This document shows, one piece after another, positions 1-13,103 of a stretch of DNA of 64,000 nt. The notes beneath the pieces are model-generated. The model was not told the origin of the DNA. It was given only the letters and a program-made list of their open reading frames with translations, and made no database searches. Positions within the stretch are counted from its first letter, which is position 1. Every line of letters begins with the position of its first letter. The translations under genes and the position numbers were made by a program. Source of the stretch: Triops longicaudatus (lineage: Eukaryota > Arthropoda > Branchiopoda > Notostraca > Triopsidae); NCBI GenBank assembly GCA_022885665.1, contig JAGQDJ010000118.1:62001-126000 (forward strand), read 5' to 3'.

Positions 1-158
1 GCCTCGGGTGAGCTATGACACATAACTAAACTTTGTTTATTTCAGCCGTTTATTGATATATTGTAACGCAGAAAAACATAATTATGTAAAGATAAAAAAC
101 GGGCAGCTAAAATGGGAGACACTGGGTCATATTTTAACACTGGGTTATGTTTTAAAAG

Positions 159-895
159 TTAAAGCTCCGAATTTTCATTCGAGTGGCTCGAAGAAGATGC
201 GCCGTTGAACAAGGTTTTCTTCGCACGAGGAGACTTATTTCCTTTCAGCCGAGGAGCTGCAGCCATTTTCTTACCATTCTTCTGTTCTATTTCAGCTATC
301 AGTTGTTTTCTTTCTGGAGTTTCCGTAATAACTCTGCTCTTGGCTCGCTTCCTCTTCCCAGGCCCCACTGATTGTCGTGGTGCTGCCTTTGCTAACGGCC
401 TTACCTCCTCAGGTGAAACAACTAAGGCTGGGAGTGTCGGAGACCCTGATATTTCTTACTGATTTGCAGTGATGCTGGGCTGCTGATTTTCAGATACTTC
501 ACTAACAGGCCTGTCTGTTACGAAAGAAGATAGGAACTCTTCCTCGGGAATAGCGTTCCTATCGAAAGGGAAAATGCCTGCTTTAGCAAAGCCCTTTGCA
601 ATGTTGCTCAACATACAGGCTCTTGGGAAGGCAGTCCCCACAAGGCCGGCAATATTATAAATTGTAACAGGCTTTCCGGGATTGTTCATCATCCACGAAT
701 TCATGGCATCGTTGTAGAATCTTTTCAGTGGGCCGTAGACTGAAAGGTCCAGTGGTTGTAGTCTGTGACTACAGTGGGGGGGAAAAGTGATAACCACGAG
801 CCCAGACTCTTCGGCATGCTTTAGTATGTCCAGAGAAATATGACCATTAACAGTAGGCACCTGTTGTCCTTGCTACACCTCGCGTATTGAATGCA
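159..895 (-). pseudogene. Degenerate pogo/jerky-type (DDE) transposase, C-terminal part
   Basis: The leftward reading 860-456 contains the hallmark TFPPHCSHRLQPLDLSVYGP, the conserved segment after the second catalytic acidic residue of pogo/Tigger/jerky DDE transposases. Just upstream, another frame at about 850-895 continues the family pattern (CLLLM before the catalytic-Asp region), so a small indel near 845-855 breaks the frame. An in-frame stop at 456-458 interrupts the C-terminus, after which the same frame continues to 159 through the typical SPEEVRPLAKA segment and a basic tail. A stop just upstream of 895 means the N-terminal DNA-binding part and first catalytic residues are missing. 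This is an inactive relic. Confidence 0.85.
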
Positions 896-1358
896 GTTGG
901 CTCTTCCTCAGGCTCTGTTATTTAACCAAATTGACGCTACATATAATTGAAAACTGAAAAATACGTTTTTCTAGTTATATCATACATAACATTGATTTCC
1001 CATTAATTTTTAGCTGTATTTTCTTGAGGTCGGGTGCTATGACACGTGTCAAACATGCCGACTAGACGTGTGTTACAATAGCCGACACCACCATCTTGAA
1101 GTAAACAGCAGTTTTCTCCAAGACGCCGCTGAATTCAACAAAAATTTCCAAGGTTTCAAGTACATAAGACTAACACGTATCACCTGACAAGTACTGGTTA
1201 TTTTACGTAGCATACACCTGGTTTGACAGAGTTCAGTTGAGCACCCGAAACATTTACAGAGGGTGTGAAAAAAACAACTTTTAATTCTTTCCTCGCGTCC
1301 ACGCAACTTTTCTGTTTTGAAACTACGTTAAAACATTGGTACTATAAATGTCTTTAAA

Positions 1359-1513
1359 CAGTTTAAGTCTTTTACGGAAATTCCCAATAGATGATTTTAT
1401 AATAGCGTTGTGTCATAGCACACCCGTGTCAAAGCNCAGTTTAAGTCTTTTACGGAAATTCCCAATAGATGATTTTATAATAGCGTTGTGTCATAGCACA
1501 CCCGTGTCAAAGC
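1359..1513. repeat. 77-bp direct duplication separated by a single N
   Basis: The 77 nt at 1359-1435 are repeated identically at 1437-1513, with one undetermined base (N, 1436) between them. Perfect identity with a lone N exactly at the junction is the pattern left when two overlapping contig ends are joined without merging. It probably represents one genomic copy and not a real tandem repeat. It lies in the right end of the transposon-like region. Confidence 0.8.
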
Positions 1514-1519
1514 ACCCGA

Positions 1520-2798
1520 CTCTCCCCTACACGTGAGTTTCATTTTTTTTGTGTTTTCAATTTAAACAATACGGTCAAAACAGCCGTACTTCATCGTAGC
1601 GCGCTTGATACGGTACGTATGTACCGTATTACAGTATAGGAAAACGGACAATTTGCATATTTAGTTAAAAATCAGTAAGTAGGAGTTGTTTATAGCCGAT
1701 TCTCTAGCTCACACTGAGTACTATTATGGTAATTTGTGTGGATTCTTTTTCAAGATTGAAACAAATGATGTGTTATATAAAACGCTTTTGACCGAATTGA
1801 ATGCCCATTTCATTCCCAACATTCTGTGAAACGCTGCAAAAATTAATAAAAATCACCAATGTTGGTGATCTGCACAATTTTTGGTTTGTAATTCTTTGTG
1901 CTTCGGCTGTACGTTCACTTTGATGGGAAATCTCGCATACTGTGTTTATCTGTTGTCGACAAAATGCATCTTGTCATTTAATCTGTGATTTTCGGGGTGA
2001 AGTGTCACCTTGTGCCAAATACAGTTCAAGCAGGAGCCCAAAGGAAAATCTTTGAGGTCCGTCTATGGGACCTACACATTTCCAAGCCTGTGACGAATTG
2101 CCCCGTACAGTACCAAAATGCACACAAAGTATTGGTATCGGCAAGTCTTGAATGCGTTATGGGACCCTCTTACCTTTATGAAAAATAAATAGTAAGCTTC
2201 AATCGATGAGCCTTGGATAGTTTTCCGTAAAGGCTATTGTCGATGACGTCTTGGATGAAAAGTGGATCTGGGGATACTTAGGAGGGCATCGCCTATGTTT
2301 GGGTTAGCAACTGTCTTCTGTTAGCGCATGTTCACCTGAGCACTTCACAAGTAACACACGAGAATGAGACGAACTCCCCACGTTATATCTCTGTAGCTTA
2401 GATATTCGAGAATGCACTGTAATTCCATGTACAGGGACTGATGGACTTGTTTGGCGAAAGCCGAAAAGTGCATTGACAAGTGAGGACCATGGTCGAGAGA
2501 GTTAGTGCGGACCAAGAAGCTAGAGCACTAACATGGTCCACGGAAGGTAGTCGGTACTACACCGTCCCATACAGAAGCTGTGATTACACAACCAAACGTG
2601 CCTCCTGTACAAAGAACACACATTGGACCCTACACAACACATTTAATTATAATAGGGAAGTCACTTCTCGGGTTTCATCGAATCCACCCTTGCCAGGATC
2701 AGTCATGCTTTCGCCCGCAAAATTCATCGAAAGCATAGGAACGGGTAGGAAACCCTTAGAGAATGAGACACAGGTAAATATAGTTTCGCCTTAATTGG
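1520..2798. other. Intergenic stretch, no gene recognised
   Basis: AT-rich sequence without a recognisable coding exon, RNA gene or repeat. A 104-codon open frame at 2480-2794 on the plus strand has no family resemblance I can name and no convincing splice or start context. Confidence 0.4.
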
Positions 2799-3248
2799 CT
2801 AATTATCGTATATCAGACCACCGTTGCTAAGATCTGCAATACGGACACAGAAGTATAGACTTGTTAGCTTGTCAAATTGACTTCTGTCTATGATCAGTGT
2901 TTGCTTGATTTCTCCACGACGAAAGTAGTTAAATTTCACTCGAATAAATTCCATATCCGCTTTTCTCACACCGTAAATCTCCATATTTGAAAAAGCTACA
3001 CAGTGATCTGTTGGTTTCATTGTTGTAATAGTCCGTTTTTGGCAGTTTTTGTGAAGAAAAAGTGTAAAACATGGTAAAGGTGTTTCACGATTGGGTTTCC
3101 ATGCAAGTTGTTGATTCAACCATTCACTGTGCATGGCCCAGACTTCTGGTAATGCAGAACATTTCGACTTATAAAATTGATTCAACCTAACTGATTTATA
3201 GTAAAGGAAAGCAGGTGTAACTCTCGTCTCTTTTCTTTTGTCTTTCAA
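2799..3248 (-). CDS. Unidentified single-exon reading frame, 149 codons
   Basis: A leftward frame starting with ATG at 3248 and ending at 2799 encodes 149 residues of ordinary, non-repetitive composition with several aromatic and basic residues. There is no signal peptide, membrane segment or motif I recognise. It stands alone between a transposon relic and the anoctamin gene. It may be a chance frame, an exon of an unrecognised gene, or a decayed mobile-element fragment. The length is only mildly unusual for AT-rich DNA, so the call is weak. Confidence 0.18.
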   Translation of the reverse strand: MKDKRKETRVTPAFLYYKSVRLNQFYKSKCSALPEVWAMHSEWLNQQLAWKPNRETPLPCFTLFLHKNCQKRTITTMKPTDHCVAFSNMEIYGVRKADMEFIRVKFNYFRRGEIKQTLIIDRSQFDKLTSLYFCVRIADLSNGGLIYDN

Positions 3249-5837
3249 TTATGCCCTATGTTAGAGCATAAGCTACGTATACTAGATGTACACCCCCTGC
3301 CCTTATGGATAATTACATGGGAATTTCTCGTTGTCGTTTAATCGAAAATTGCTCGATATTTTCTTCAAAGTTTTCGACAGTAAAGTTAAGCATGATAATT
3401 TCTAAGGAGTTACATTTCAAAACTTAAAAAAAAAAAATAATTTGTAAATTTGCAGCGATTCGACACACTTCTGCAACTTTTGATAGAAGAGCAAAACTTT
3501 TATTTTTACCGGATTTTTACCGTAATCTCTTTGAATTTAAGAAACAGAATTTTCTGTGAAAGAATACTTTCAATGTAGTTAAACGTTTTGAAACTACTTA
3601 CGACGACGTTTTTAAAATTGTAGCTGTTGAGAGGTGCTGCTGCACAACTCGTAGTAGGCATCCTGTGAAACTCTTAACAAATTCAGATTAAAAGTCGAAA
3701 GGATTAGCTTCAACAAGATTACGTTGTATTCTTGCCCACGGCCAGCCTTTGGCTATTGCGAATTATTTTTTTTTCCAAAGTATACTTCTCGTTTGCAATG
3801 AGCAAGCCAGTTTTTTATAAGCTGTGTTCGCCTGGTCACATGATTGTACTCCTGACCGAACATGTAAGGTCAATTCTTGGAATTCTGCCTTTCGATTTTT
3901 TGCAGAGGTTTCGGAATTTCAAGAAAAAAAGAGTGAATTGCACGAATAATTAAATCTTGCAACCTGTGTGAACTTCATCTAAGGGACAGTTACAATTCCC
4001 GTGTCGTTTAAGAATAGATGTTGAAGTCTATGGATGAATATGGTCGAGGAAAGTAAAAATGTGTCATATGTTGCGTGAAGCTTTTGTACAAGTAAAACAA
4101 TTTATGTTGGTTTTGGTGTTAATGTAAATGTAATTTAAACACGTAGGCTTCAAAATGTACACTTCAGCAAACGAACATAACATCGTCTTTATTTGTCCAC
4201 TCCTTTCGCAATTACAACCATACTGACTGCGACGAAGTGGAAACAGGAGAAACTCTAGAAACCCATTCAATGTTCTTTAGAAATATATCACCCTTTTAGT
4301 AGAAATCCGGTATACGGCAGTGGATATTTTAACCTGTTAATAAATTCTACTTTCGTGCGACACTTCACTGTTTTTACAATCCAGAACTATGTTCTTAGTA
4401 AAACGTGACAATTTAGTCGAAAGAAACGTGGTTATTCCGGTACTAAGCAAGCAATTATTTCGCATTGAATTAACATAAATGCTATAGGCTATTACAAGTT
4501 GAGAAGCTAAAATGTTGACAACTTAGTACAACATTTATTACTTAAGGTGAATGTGAGCTGGGAAATTTTTAACTATTCAATGCTCTGCATTTCGCGAAGA
4601 AACCGGGTGAAACTTGTTAAACACTCAAAGGAGATTACAACAAATCCACATTTTCGTGGAATTCTTTCTTTAACGAAAAAATTAGTCAGAAATATTTTTA
4701 CTTAAAAAAAATTAGGAGTGTTAACAATTTCTGAACATTTCGCTATAATTTAGCATTTTGCTGTTGCCAATATTCACACAACTTAGCCATACCATTTTCA
4801 CATTAGACTTAGGAATCAAACTTAGCAGTTTTCCTTTCACTTCAATAATGATTGGTCTGAAGCGTCTTAGAGCTAAACAATTGTAAACCAGTCTCAAAAA
4901 ATTTCAGGATAGGCAAAGACACATTTTCTACACTTTTAATAGCGGATTATATACACACTTCGGGGTACATAACTTTAAATTTCCCGGCCTACCTTTCACC
5001 TTTAACCTATTTCACTATTTAATCAAGGAAGTCAGCCTCGAAAGGCCTGATTGGAACTCTTTTTCCCTGTAAGTTTTTTTTCTCACCACAGTACGATTTA
5101 TTTGAAATCATGACACGGCATGCATGCACTGCTATTGTAAGCGTTTATCTTCTTTTATAATAAAATTTTTCTTACAAACAATGCAATTTGACGTCAACGA
5201 AGTTTTGCAGCGACACTTAAGTGTTTTCCTAGCCAGGATAGAATCATTAACATTTTTGTTGTATTTTGGCTTGCAGAGAGTCACTATAAATAAGTAGACG
5301 CCAAGTTTCTCACACGTGTAGTTTTTGCTTTAAATCAAACATATTATATCAAATATTTGGCAAGTTATAGCAATTATACTGGTGAAATCAAACTCTCTTA
5401 TCGTCTCCGGAAAATTGCAAAACAAGCTTAATTTCTGTTCTCAAGCTCACGTGGATTTCCTAGGAAGCTAATTTTTGACAGATGCCTTCTGAAATGATGC
5501 GCAGTTTTACGATCAGTAAAGATCTGTTGCTTATCTTTTGTATTTTTTATGTTTTTTGCCTTTTTTCGCACCTTCATTGTTCACAGAAGATACTACGCAG
5601 CATTTCTCATCTGAGAGCAGCGAAGCCAATTTTAACTGATGCTCTAAAATATAGGATACATTCCCCGTAACGGCAGTTGCTGTGTGGGTCATATAAAGAC
5701 GGAGTTCTCGCAAGGGTCGCGTGCTTAGAACATTATCTGGTTGGGATCATTAGGGAGTTGACATGTTCTGAATTTAAATTGAATCCGGCCTGACAGGCAA
5801 AACGTACAATTTAATAAGGGCTACGACTTGTTTCTAG
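3249..5837. other. Intergenic stretch upstream of anoctamin, no gene recognised
   Basis: AT-rich DNA with poly-A/T runs and no recognisable exon. The missing first exon(s) of the anoctamin gene should lie here or further upstream, but I could not identify one: no short open segment ends in a good donor that would obviously precede the exon at 5838. Confidence 0.4.
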
Positions 5838-8800
5838 GTAAACTCGAGTCATGATTCGGTCTATTTCCGTGACGGCAAAAGGCGGATAGACATGGTTTTG
5901 GCGTTCGAAGAAGAATCGACGAGGGACACTCATCTAGCTCGACGTAAAGTCTTCGAGGATAACTTGGAGGAAGACGGCTTGGAACTCGAACTTGAAGACA
6001 AAATGGTATACGTCAGAAGTGACCTTCAAATTCTGTCTTTCCAATAATGCGTTGTTTGCTGCTGTTTCTGTTCGTCGTTACAGGATTCCGCACGTAACAA
6101 TATGTACTTCTTAAAGATTCATGCTCCGTGGGATACCTTAGCATACTACGCAGAGTTGTTGGACTTGAAAATGCCCCTTAAGGTGAGTTTGCCCTAAGCA
6201 CTCTTGATCCTTAATGAGGGGAAGCTAACAAGTGTCCATTTTCAATAACATTCCAGGAAGAACCGGACGGGGACCTATTAGCCGAGTCGAAGTCAAATTT
6301 TTTCTTTCGTTTTTTTCACGCTGCCAAAAATACGGTGCCTGTCCGTAATTTGTTACTCACAGCACCGTTTAAGCGCCAAATGGAAGACAAGTAGCTATTT
6401 GTCTTTTATTTAATTGGAATTCGTCATGTAATAATTGTTTTCATTATGCCAGGTTCGCCATAAACAGCAAAGACACGTTTTTTATGCCAGCTCACAGAAG
6501 TATGATTGTGTGGCATATCCTATCGAATACATGCTATGGGAAAGAAGAAGATCACGAAGTGCGTGGCTTTTTATCTTTATTGACTTTTGCGGTATCAAAT
6601 GTAAAGTTTTGTGTTTTTTTCGGATAGGTCGGAATCACTCGCTTGATCAATAAAGGGACGTATGTCGACGCGTATCCGTTGCACGATGGGGACTTTCGAC
6701 GCGAGGATCCCACTGCGCCTTGGAATCAACGACAGGTATACATGCACATATCTGTTTCTTATTTCTTTTATTTATTTTTTACCGTATCATATTAACATAA
6801 TGTTGTGCTCTTGTTCAGATACTTTTCTCGGAATGGGCAAATTTCCGGTGCTGGAATCGACAACAGCCGTTGACTTTAGTACGAGACTACTTCGGAGACA
6901 AAGTGGGGCTATATTTTGCGTGGCTGGGTTTTTACACGCATTTTCTTATCTCAGCGGCCATTGTTGGCGTCATATGCTTCGCTTACGGTATATTTACCGT
7001 GGACGGAGAGTTCAATTCACCAAGGTTTGAGATTCATTTGGTCTCTCATTACGAACTTTATTTTTCCATTTTATATTTACTTTAATCTTTTTTTATCTGA
7101 TTCTTTCCAGTCGAGAGATCTGTAATATGAGCGGCGCAGGGAATATGACAATGTGCCCTTTATGTGATGAAGTTTGCACGTTTTGGAAACTGGGCGACTC
7201 ATGTCTATTTTCGAAGGTGTCGTACCTGTTCGATAATCCTGCGACAGTTGTTTTCTCCATATTTATGTCAATTTGGGGTACGTATTCCTGTCCTGTGCTA
7301 TTAAAGAGGCAGAGGCATAGTTTGGCTTAATTCAGTATGAATCCTTTTTGGAGGAGGTGCCACCGATTTTAGCAGCCATGATTCGTGTTACAGTATGATT
7401 GGAATTGTTAATGTAAAGCTGGTAAAATCCCGACAGAATCCGCTATTATATAATAAATGGAACGCAGACAGCGCTGATATTCAAACATAGCAAAAATTGA
7501 CGATATAAGGAAAAGAGCTCTTATTTGCATTTTTCTGAAGAACAAGAAGTTGATCAAACCTAACGTAAATGATAAATTTAACTCGAAGGTCAGTGATGGC
7601 GACTGGTGTCACTGGCGCTATCTAGTAGCTAGGCTAATGACGTAAGCATAATATTCTGTAGGAGTCTTTATTATGTGTTGACCATCTAAATTATGATCGC
7701 ATTTGCAGCGACCGCGTTCTTGGAATCTTGGAAACGGCGCCAAACGCGTTTGTCCTGGGAATGGGACTTGCTAGAGCCTGGTCAAACCGAGGAAGAGCAA
7801 TTTCGTCCCGAATATGAAGCTCAGGCAACATCTACCCGAATTAGTCCAGTGACTAAGATGGAAGAGCCTTACATGCCATTCTGGAATCGAAGTTTAAGAT
7901 ACGCGACTTCCGTGGGTGGAGTCCTATTCCTAGTACAACACAATGACTTTTAGTCTTCACATTTTTCTGAAACCTTTTCTATTTTTAGGCACTTGTATTG
8001 ACATTAGCCATGCTAGCTGTTGTGTTTTATCGTCTTATTGTGGTGATAATTTTTACTAGGGCAAATAATGCCTTTGTAAGCCAAAACGCAAGATTATTTA
8101 CTTCCGTCACCGCAGCCTTAATTAACTTGATCGTGATCCAGGTTTTCAATCTAGTAAGGCTCTTACGATCTCTTTTATCTTAAAGGGCGAAACGGTATTG
8201 TTTTTTTAGTTGGAATGTTAAAAATTCTTTTTATATATAGGTTGGTCGATGGATTGCCAAAGTACTCACAAATTTTGAAGCTCCGCGCACGCAGTCCGAC
8301 TACGAGAACAGTTACAGTTTCAAAGTGTATGTTTTCGAGTTTGTCAATGTTTACTCCTCACTCATCTATATAGGGATTTTCAAGGTATTTTTTTCTTGAA
8401 CGTTTTATCAGTCATAGTTTTCGGAATCTATTTTGGTTCAGTTGTTTTATTTTTTTTTTCGTGCTAACTTCGATTGTTAACGGAGTCGTCCATTCCTCAT
8501 ATCTAGGGGCGTTTTTATGTAAGCCCGGCTGACAGAGAAGCCAAAGATGATTTAAGCATGTTTAAGAAATTACGAACAGACGTTCCGGATCCTGCCGGAA
8601 CACTGTTTGAATTATGTATTCAGCTAGCCATCATCATGGTAGGCCGCCAAATTATGAACAACTTCATAGAAATATTCCTGCCGTAAGTTCATTTTTCCCA
8701 TGTTCCAAGTTTTCATTAGATATTATGTCTTGCGCTAGGAAAATTCTAAATTGGTGGCGTTATCGTACCGCATTAGAAGAGGAACGCAAGTCACACCCTA

Positions 8801-10439
8801 CAACGGGAAAACTAAGTCGTTGGGAAACGGACTTCCACCTGGAATCGACCGACGCATTACCGTTGTACGAGGAATATTTAGAGATGGGTGAGTCGCATTA
8901 TGCTTTGTGGGTTGTTTGCATGGCAGTTACGTTTCCATGACCGAGTTTTTGTGTGTATGAACTCTTTGATAGTTATTCAATATGGATTCGTCACGCTCTT
9001 CGTTGCCGCCTTCCCTTTGGCTCCCTTGTTTGCGTTGATCAATAACATAATTGAGGTAGGGGAAAATTCAAACACTTAACTTTTCTGGCTATTAATCGAC
9101 TTAGAAAAATGAAAATTAGTAACGGTAAATGAACTATCAATGAGGTTCTTAGAGAATTCATGGATTTTTCATTGCCACCATCATTTAATCATTGAAAATC
9201 GCTATGTCACAACCCAGACGAATCGGGCTCATTCCACATTTCGATTTAACGTCGCCTTATGAAGGAAAGAATGTTCATAGCTTTCCGAATTATGAAACAG
9301 ATATTTTTCGCCAAAAGAGACCTTGTGACGTCATTGGAATACAAAACGATGCAGTTTTGCGCTTCAAGATGCCGTCGCGTCTGGTTTTGCAGTAGAACAG
9401 CCCATGAATCTCTTAGAAGCCTGGTGATTCTTTACGAACAATAATTGTTGCGTCATTTCTTGCATGGTAACCCTTCGCTGTCTATGGCATTAGGCAACAG
9501 ATCTTCGCGTTGCGAGAATGGGTCGTTCTTATGGCTTATTTTACTGTTGATCACTGAGTGCAAATACTGACGGGCATGTTCGCTTATTAGATAAGGGTGG
9601 ATGCATACAATTTCGTTACCCAAATACGTCGCCCAGTCGCACAGCGTGTGACTGACATTGGTGTATGGGGCGACATTCTTCGAGGCATTACGTATTTAGC
9701 AGTTGCTATGAACGTACGTTACGTAAAAGCAATTGATGTGGAGAAACTAAGCTCTTGTTCGTTGTAGGCATTTATTATTGCGTATACGAGCGACTTCATC
9801 CCGCGTCTTGTCTATGCCTACATGAACCAGTACGAATTGGATAATTATTTCAACGTTACACTATCAGGTAGTGAAACGCAGCTCTTATTGTTATAAGCTA
9901 CATTTCTTATATACATATAGTGTTTCGGACTAGAGACTATGAAGATGGTATGGGACCTGACCCGAGTGTAGAAAATAAAACCAAGTACGAATATTGTGCA
10001 TATCGAGCTTATAGAACACCGCCATGGGACTCGGAACCGTACATAGAAAATAAGCTCTATTGGAATATTACTGCGGCAAGGTTGGCTTTCGTCGTTGTTT
10101 TCGAAGTAAGCTTTGTTTTACGACTATTTGGGTGTAATTTTACTTAATGGCTTGCAGCATCTTGTTTTCTCCATAACTGGACTGGTCGCCTACGTCATTC
10201 CCGACGTACAATCAACAGTGCGGGATATGAAGGCTCGAGAACGGCAGCTGGAACGAGATGCTTACGTAGCGCAGCAATTGCAAACTGCTGGCAAATCGAA
10301 GAAGAAGAAGAACGTACAACAGGAGGCAGAAGAAGACATCATGGAAGATCTAGAACCGGAGGTGATCGAGATGTATGAATCCGATTCCCGAACTAGCGTT
10401 CATTCTCCAAGGCAGAAGAATTCCAGCTATTGGTCTTGA
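5838..10439 (+). CDS. Anoctamin (TMEM16) family channel/scramblase, 5' end missing
   Basis: Seventeen exons give 872 residues in one frame: 5838-6005, 6084-6182, 6257-6390, 6453-6558, 6628-6735, 6819-7024, 7111-7277, 7709-7932, 7989-8153, 8241-8384, 8507-8682, 8739-8887, 8973-9055, 9591-9713, 9768-9867, 9921-10105, 10158-10439. The first recognised exon opens at the start of the cytosolic anoctamin dimerisation domain (DSVYFRDGKRRID), so at least one upstream exon is missing. Family marks include YFGDKVGLYFAWLGFYT before the first membrane helix, FVNVYSSLIYIGIFKGRF, and AYRAYRTPP in the last extracellular loop. The six-site calcium pocket looks intact: NNFIE (8507 exon), EEYLEM (8739 exon) and NNIIEIRVD (8973/9591 exons). 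Known members are Ca2+-activated chloride channels or lipid scramblases; which this is cannot be told. The C-terminal tail is highly charged with a lysine cluster. Confidence 0.95.
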
Positions 10440-13103
10440 TTACAGACCGGCGAAGGGCTGCTGGTGTAGTAGAATTTAACTAATTTGTAGGGATGGTTGT
10501 CCCGTGCAATGTGCCTGTATGTAAATCTCCTATTCTCCACGCTCGGTCTCCAACTCTTCTTTCCTTAATTGTCCAACTGTGCCTCGGTCTATTTAAAGAA
10601 ATTGCAGTGTACCTTGTGTCCCCTTTTAAGAAGAATTTACAACCTTTCCTTTGTCAGTATTCTAAGCCTCCACCTAGGTCGGTGTAATTCTCAATCATGT
10701 CCAAATAAATTAATACAAAATGGTGTACATCGGTAACGATCGAATGTTGTTATGTTTAAGTTTTGGGTCAGCAAATTGTAGGCCTATACCAATTGCCCAG
10801 ACCATCCGTATTGGCAGGTTCAGTTGTCCCACACCTCCAAAAGAGGTCGCTTACATACCGTAGTCGGGTCCCGTCCCGTGCCTATCGGTATAAATGGACT
10901 CTAACGTACAAACTTATAGAGTAATTATTAGTACAGGGACTCGCTTAATAGCAAGGACCCGGGACCGACCAGTCGGCTTTCCTTTAAGCGGGTCTTGGGT
11001 TTATCAGAAGTCACTATTTGTAACAATAGAAAGACCAATTAGAGTGAAAACAACACTTTATCCTTAGTTGATTGTAATTAGAAAAGGCCTAAACTCCGAA
11101 AACACATTTTTAGCTCTATTACATATTGTTATCTAATCCCGGCAACGGAAGATTGTTCTCGTAACTGCTCTAACTGTTTCTGGGAAGTTGGCGTTCATTC
11201 TGCTTTGCAGTTGTTGAGCTATTTAATTTAAAATGTTTAATGCCTGCCAAACTTTGCAAGAGGCGCGTATAATTAGCCATTTTTCTAACTACGTAAGTTA
11301 ACACTTTCTTTAGCAACATGTTTTGCTTAAGTACCATTCTATCTCAGAATTGTACACATAATACTATGTATTTATATTAAAGAAGTTCAAACGTTCATAA
11401 AATAATCACATAGAGACAGAATACAGATTACTACTATTATAGTAGAGGCTACTCTATGAGTTGTCATGTGGTAAGTTTCGACTAGGCGGCGTGGTACCAT
11501 CCGCTAATCTGTCACTTGCTACTGCAGTGGCGCTAGTGCGCCAAGCACTTTCGAAGATTTTTAACCCGCCGCGAGGAATGTCGTGCAGTTAGCGTTTGAC
11601 GTATTTATTTGGGCTGTTTTTTTCTTTTTTTTTTCTTTTTTTTTAAATAAAATTACTTTATATATCTGCGTTTCGTTCTAAATACTTTTAATTGTATGTT
11701 TCCGTTTTTATCCCGTTTTTTGAATTCATTAGTATCCTTTTCCCACATTTTCAAAATGTCGATTTTAAAGAGATTTGGGAAAATTGAAATAAATAAAACT
11801 TGCGGCAACTTTCGATGCTATTTTTACGCAAGTAATCTAGGTGGTATACTTGGGTATTTGCGGCAGAAGATTTTTTCTTTGCCTCACTTCTAAGTCCGAT
11901 TTTTCGAAACAATAAAAATGGTAGTCGAAATTTAGAACCACTTCCTCTAAATATGGCGTAAATAGTGCTTCATAAAACAAAGCAAAATTATAAGTAAAAC
12001 ATTTTTCTATTTCGCAAAATAGTCAGCAATTGAACGCTGTGTAACAATCCTTTGCCTATAGTATTTGCTTTGCTTATTGGATTTCGCAATTGTCCAAAAA
12101 CTTTTTTAATATTTGAAATAACGCTTGGATCCGCAAAAAACTTTTGGTCTACTCAACTTACGCTTCGCTATTGTCCAAGAGAGACACGACTTCAACTCGC
12201 CAAAGATAATGTTGTGTACTTATTTTTTGACATCTTTCTGCTGCTCTTTCTGTTGCAGAACTGATTGGAGATCGCAAGATATGAAACAGGAATCCGAGAA
12301 TGGTGAAAGGCTTATTATTTCTTCATTGATTCCCAACGTAGGTTCGCGCTTGTTATTGGTTGCAAGGGTTAACGCAATGATCACTTACATATACAAGTTT
12401 GGTCAAAGCCACAAGAACAGGGGACAAAGGAAGTAAGGTAGAGGATCTGCCGATGGGTAACATACATACAAGAAGACTTGCGGTGAAACATTTGTACGTA
12501 TACGTAACTTGGTTGGAATTCTCGGTTTAAGGGTTGCAGATTAAATAAGCGTTGCTGTTGATTTTTTAATTGACTTCCTGCGTAGGCTTACGCCTATTGC
12601 GGTGAGCCGGTCGATAATACAAAAACAATAAAAATAAATAATTAACCCGTTTCAAACACTCCAGCACCAAAGAGGTTGTTGTACTTAGTACAATTGAGGA
12701 AGGGGAAGAGGGGGTTCTACCTACACGTGACAGGATGCTACTATGAATTTATGAAAAGTTTGTTCAACCGTATGCCGATGTCGGTTTCCAGTTTTCATAA
12801 TTTAACACTGTTGCTTTCGCGCTTTATCCTCGAAAGATATTAGGAATGTTTTGGTTCTTTGCGCAAGAACAATACTTTTTTTCTTGCAACTTTTCCCGAA
12901 CTTGGCGAAAACGGGAAATCTTTCTCGAATGGGAAGCACAATAGTATAAACGAAACCTCACAGATGGCATAATGATGTGGACGAATATTCTGATTGGCTG
13001 TTGACACGTATACAATTGAGCGCTGTTCAACTTTTGTCCACGGCTGTTTTGTTTTGGGTTCTCGCAAGTGTGACAAAAATCCATTGACTTTAATGCAGAA
13101 ACA
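10440..13103. other. Anoctamin 3' UTR and intergenic DNA
   Basis: A canonical AATAAA at 10704-10709, 265 nt after the anoctamin stop, is a plausible cleavage signal. The rest, up to the FAM114A start codon, is AT-rich with long T runs around 11610-11645 and no exon, RNA gene or repeat that I can support. Confidence 0.5.

Larger units (their letters stand above)
4..1519. mobile_element. Remnant of pogo-type DNA transposon with terminal-repeat motifs
   Basis: A motif of the form TCGGGTG(A)GCTATGACAC occurs at 4-21 and again at 1030-1045, and its inverted counterpart GTGTCAAAGCACCCGA ends at 1519. These look like terminal or subterminal inverted repeats. The broken transposase lies between the left motif and the middle copy, reading leftward. 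It is unclear whether 4-1519 is one element or whether 1030-1519 is a separate non-autonomous unit beside or inside it, because the middle copy has the same orientation as the left end. No clear TA target duplication was seen, so the exact ends are uncertain. Confidence 0.5.

Noticed and set aside
1359..1513. Direct repeat as a CRISPR-like or satellite array
   Set aside because: Only two copies meeting at an N in a eukaryotic sequence; assembly overlap explains it.
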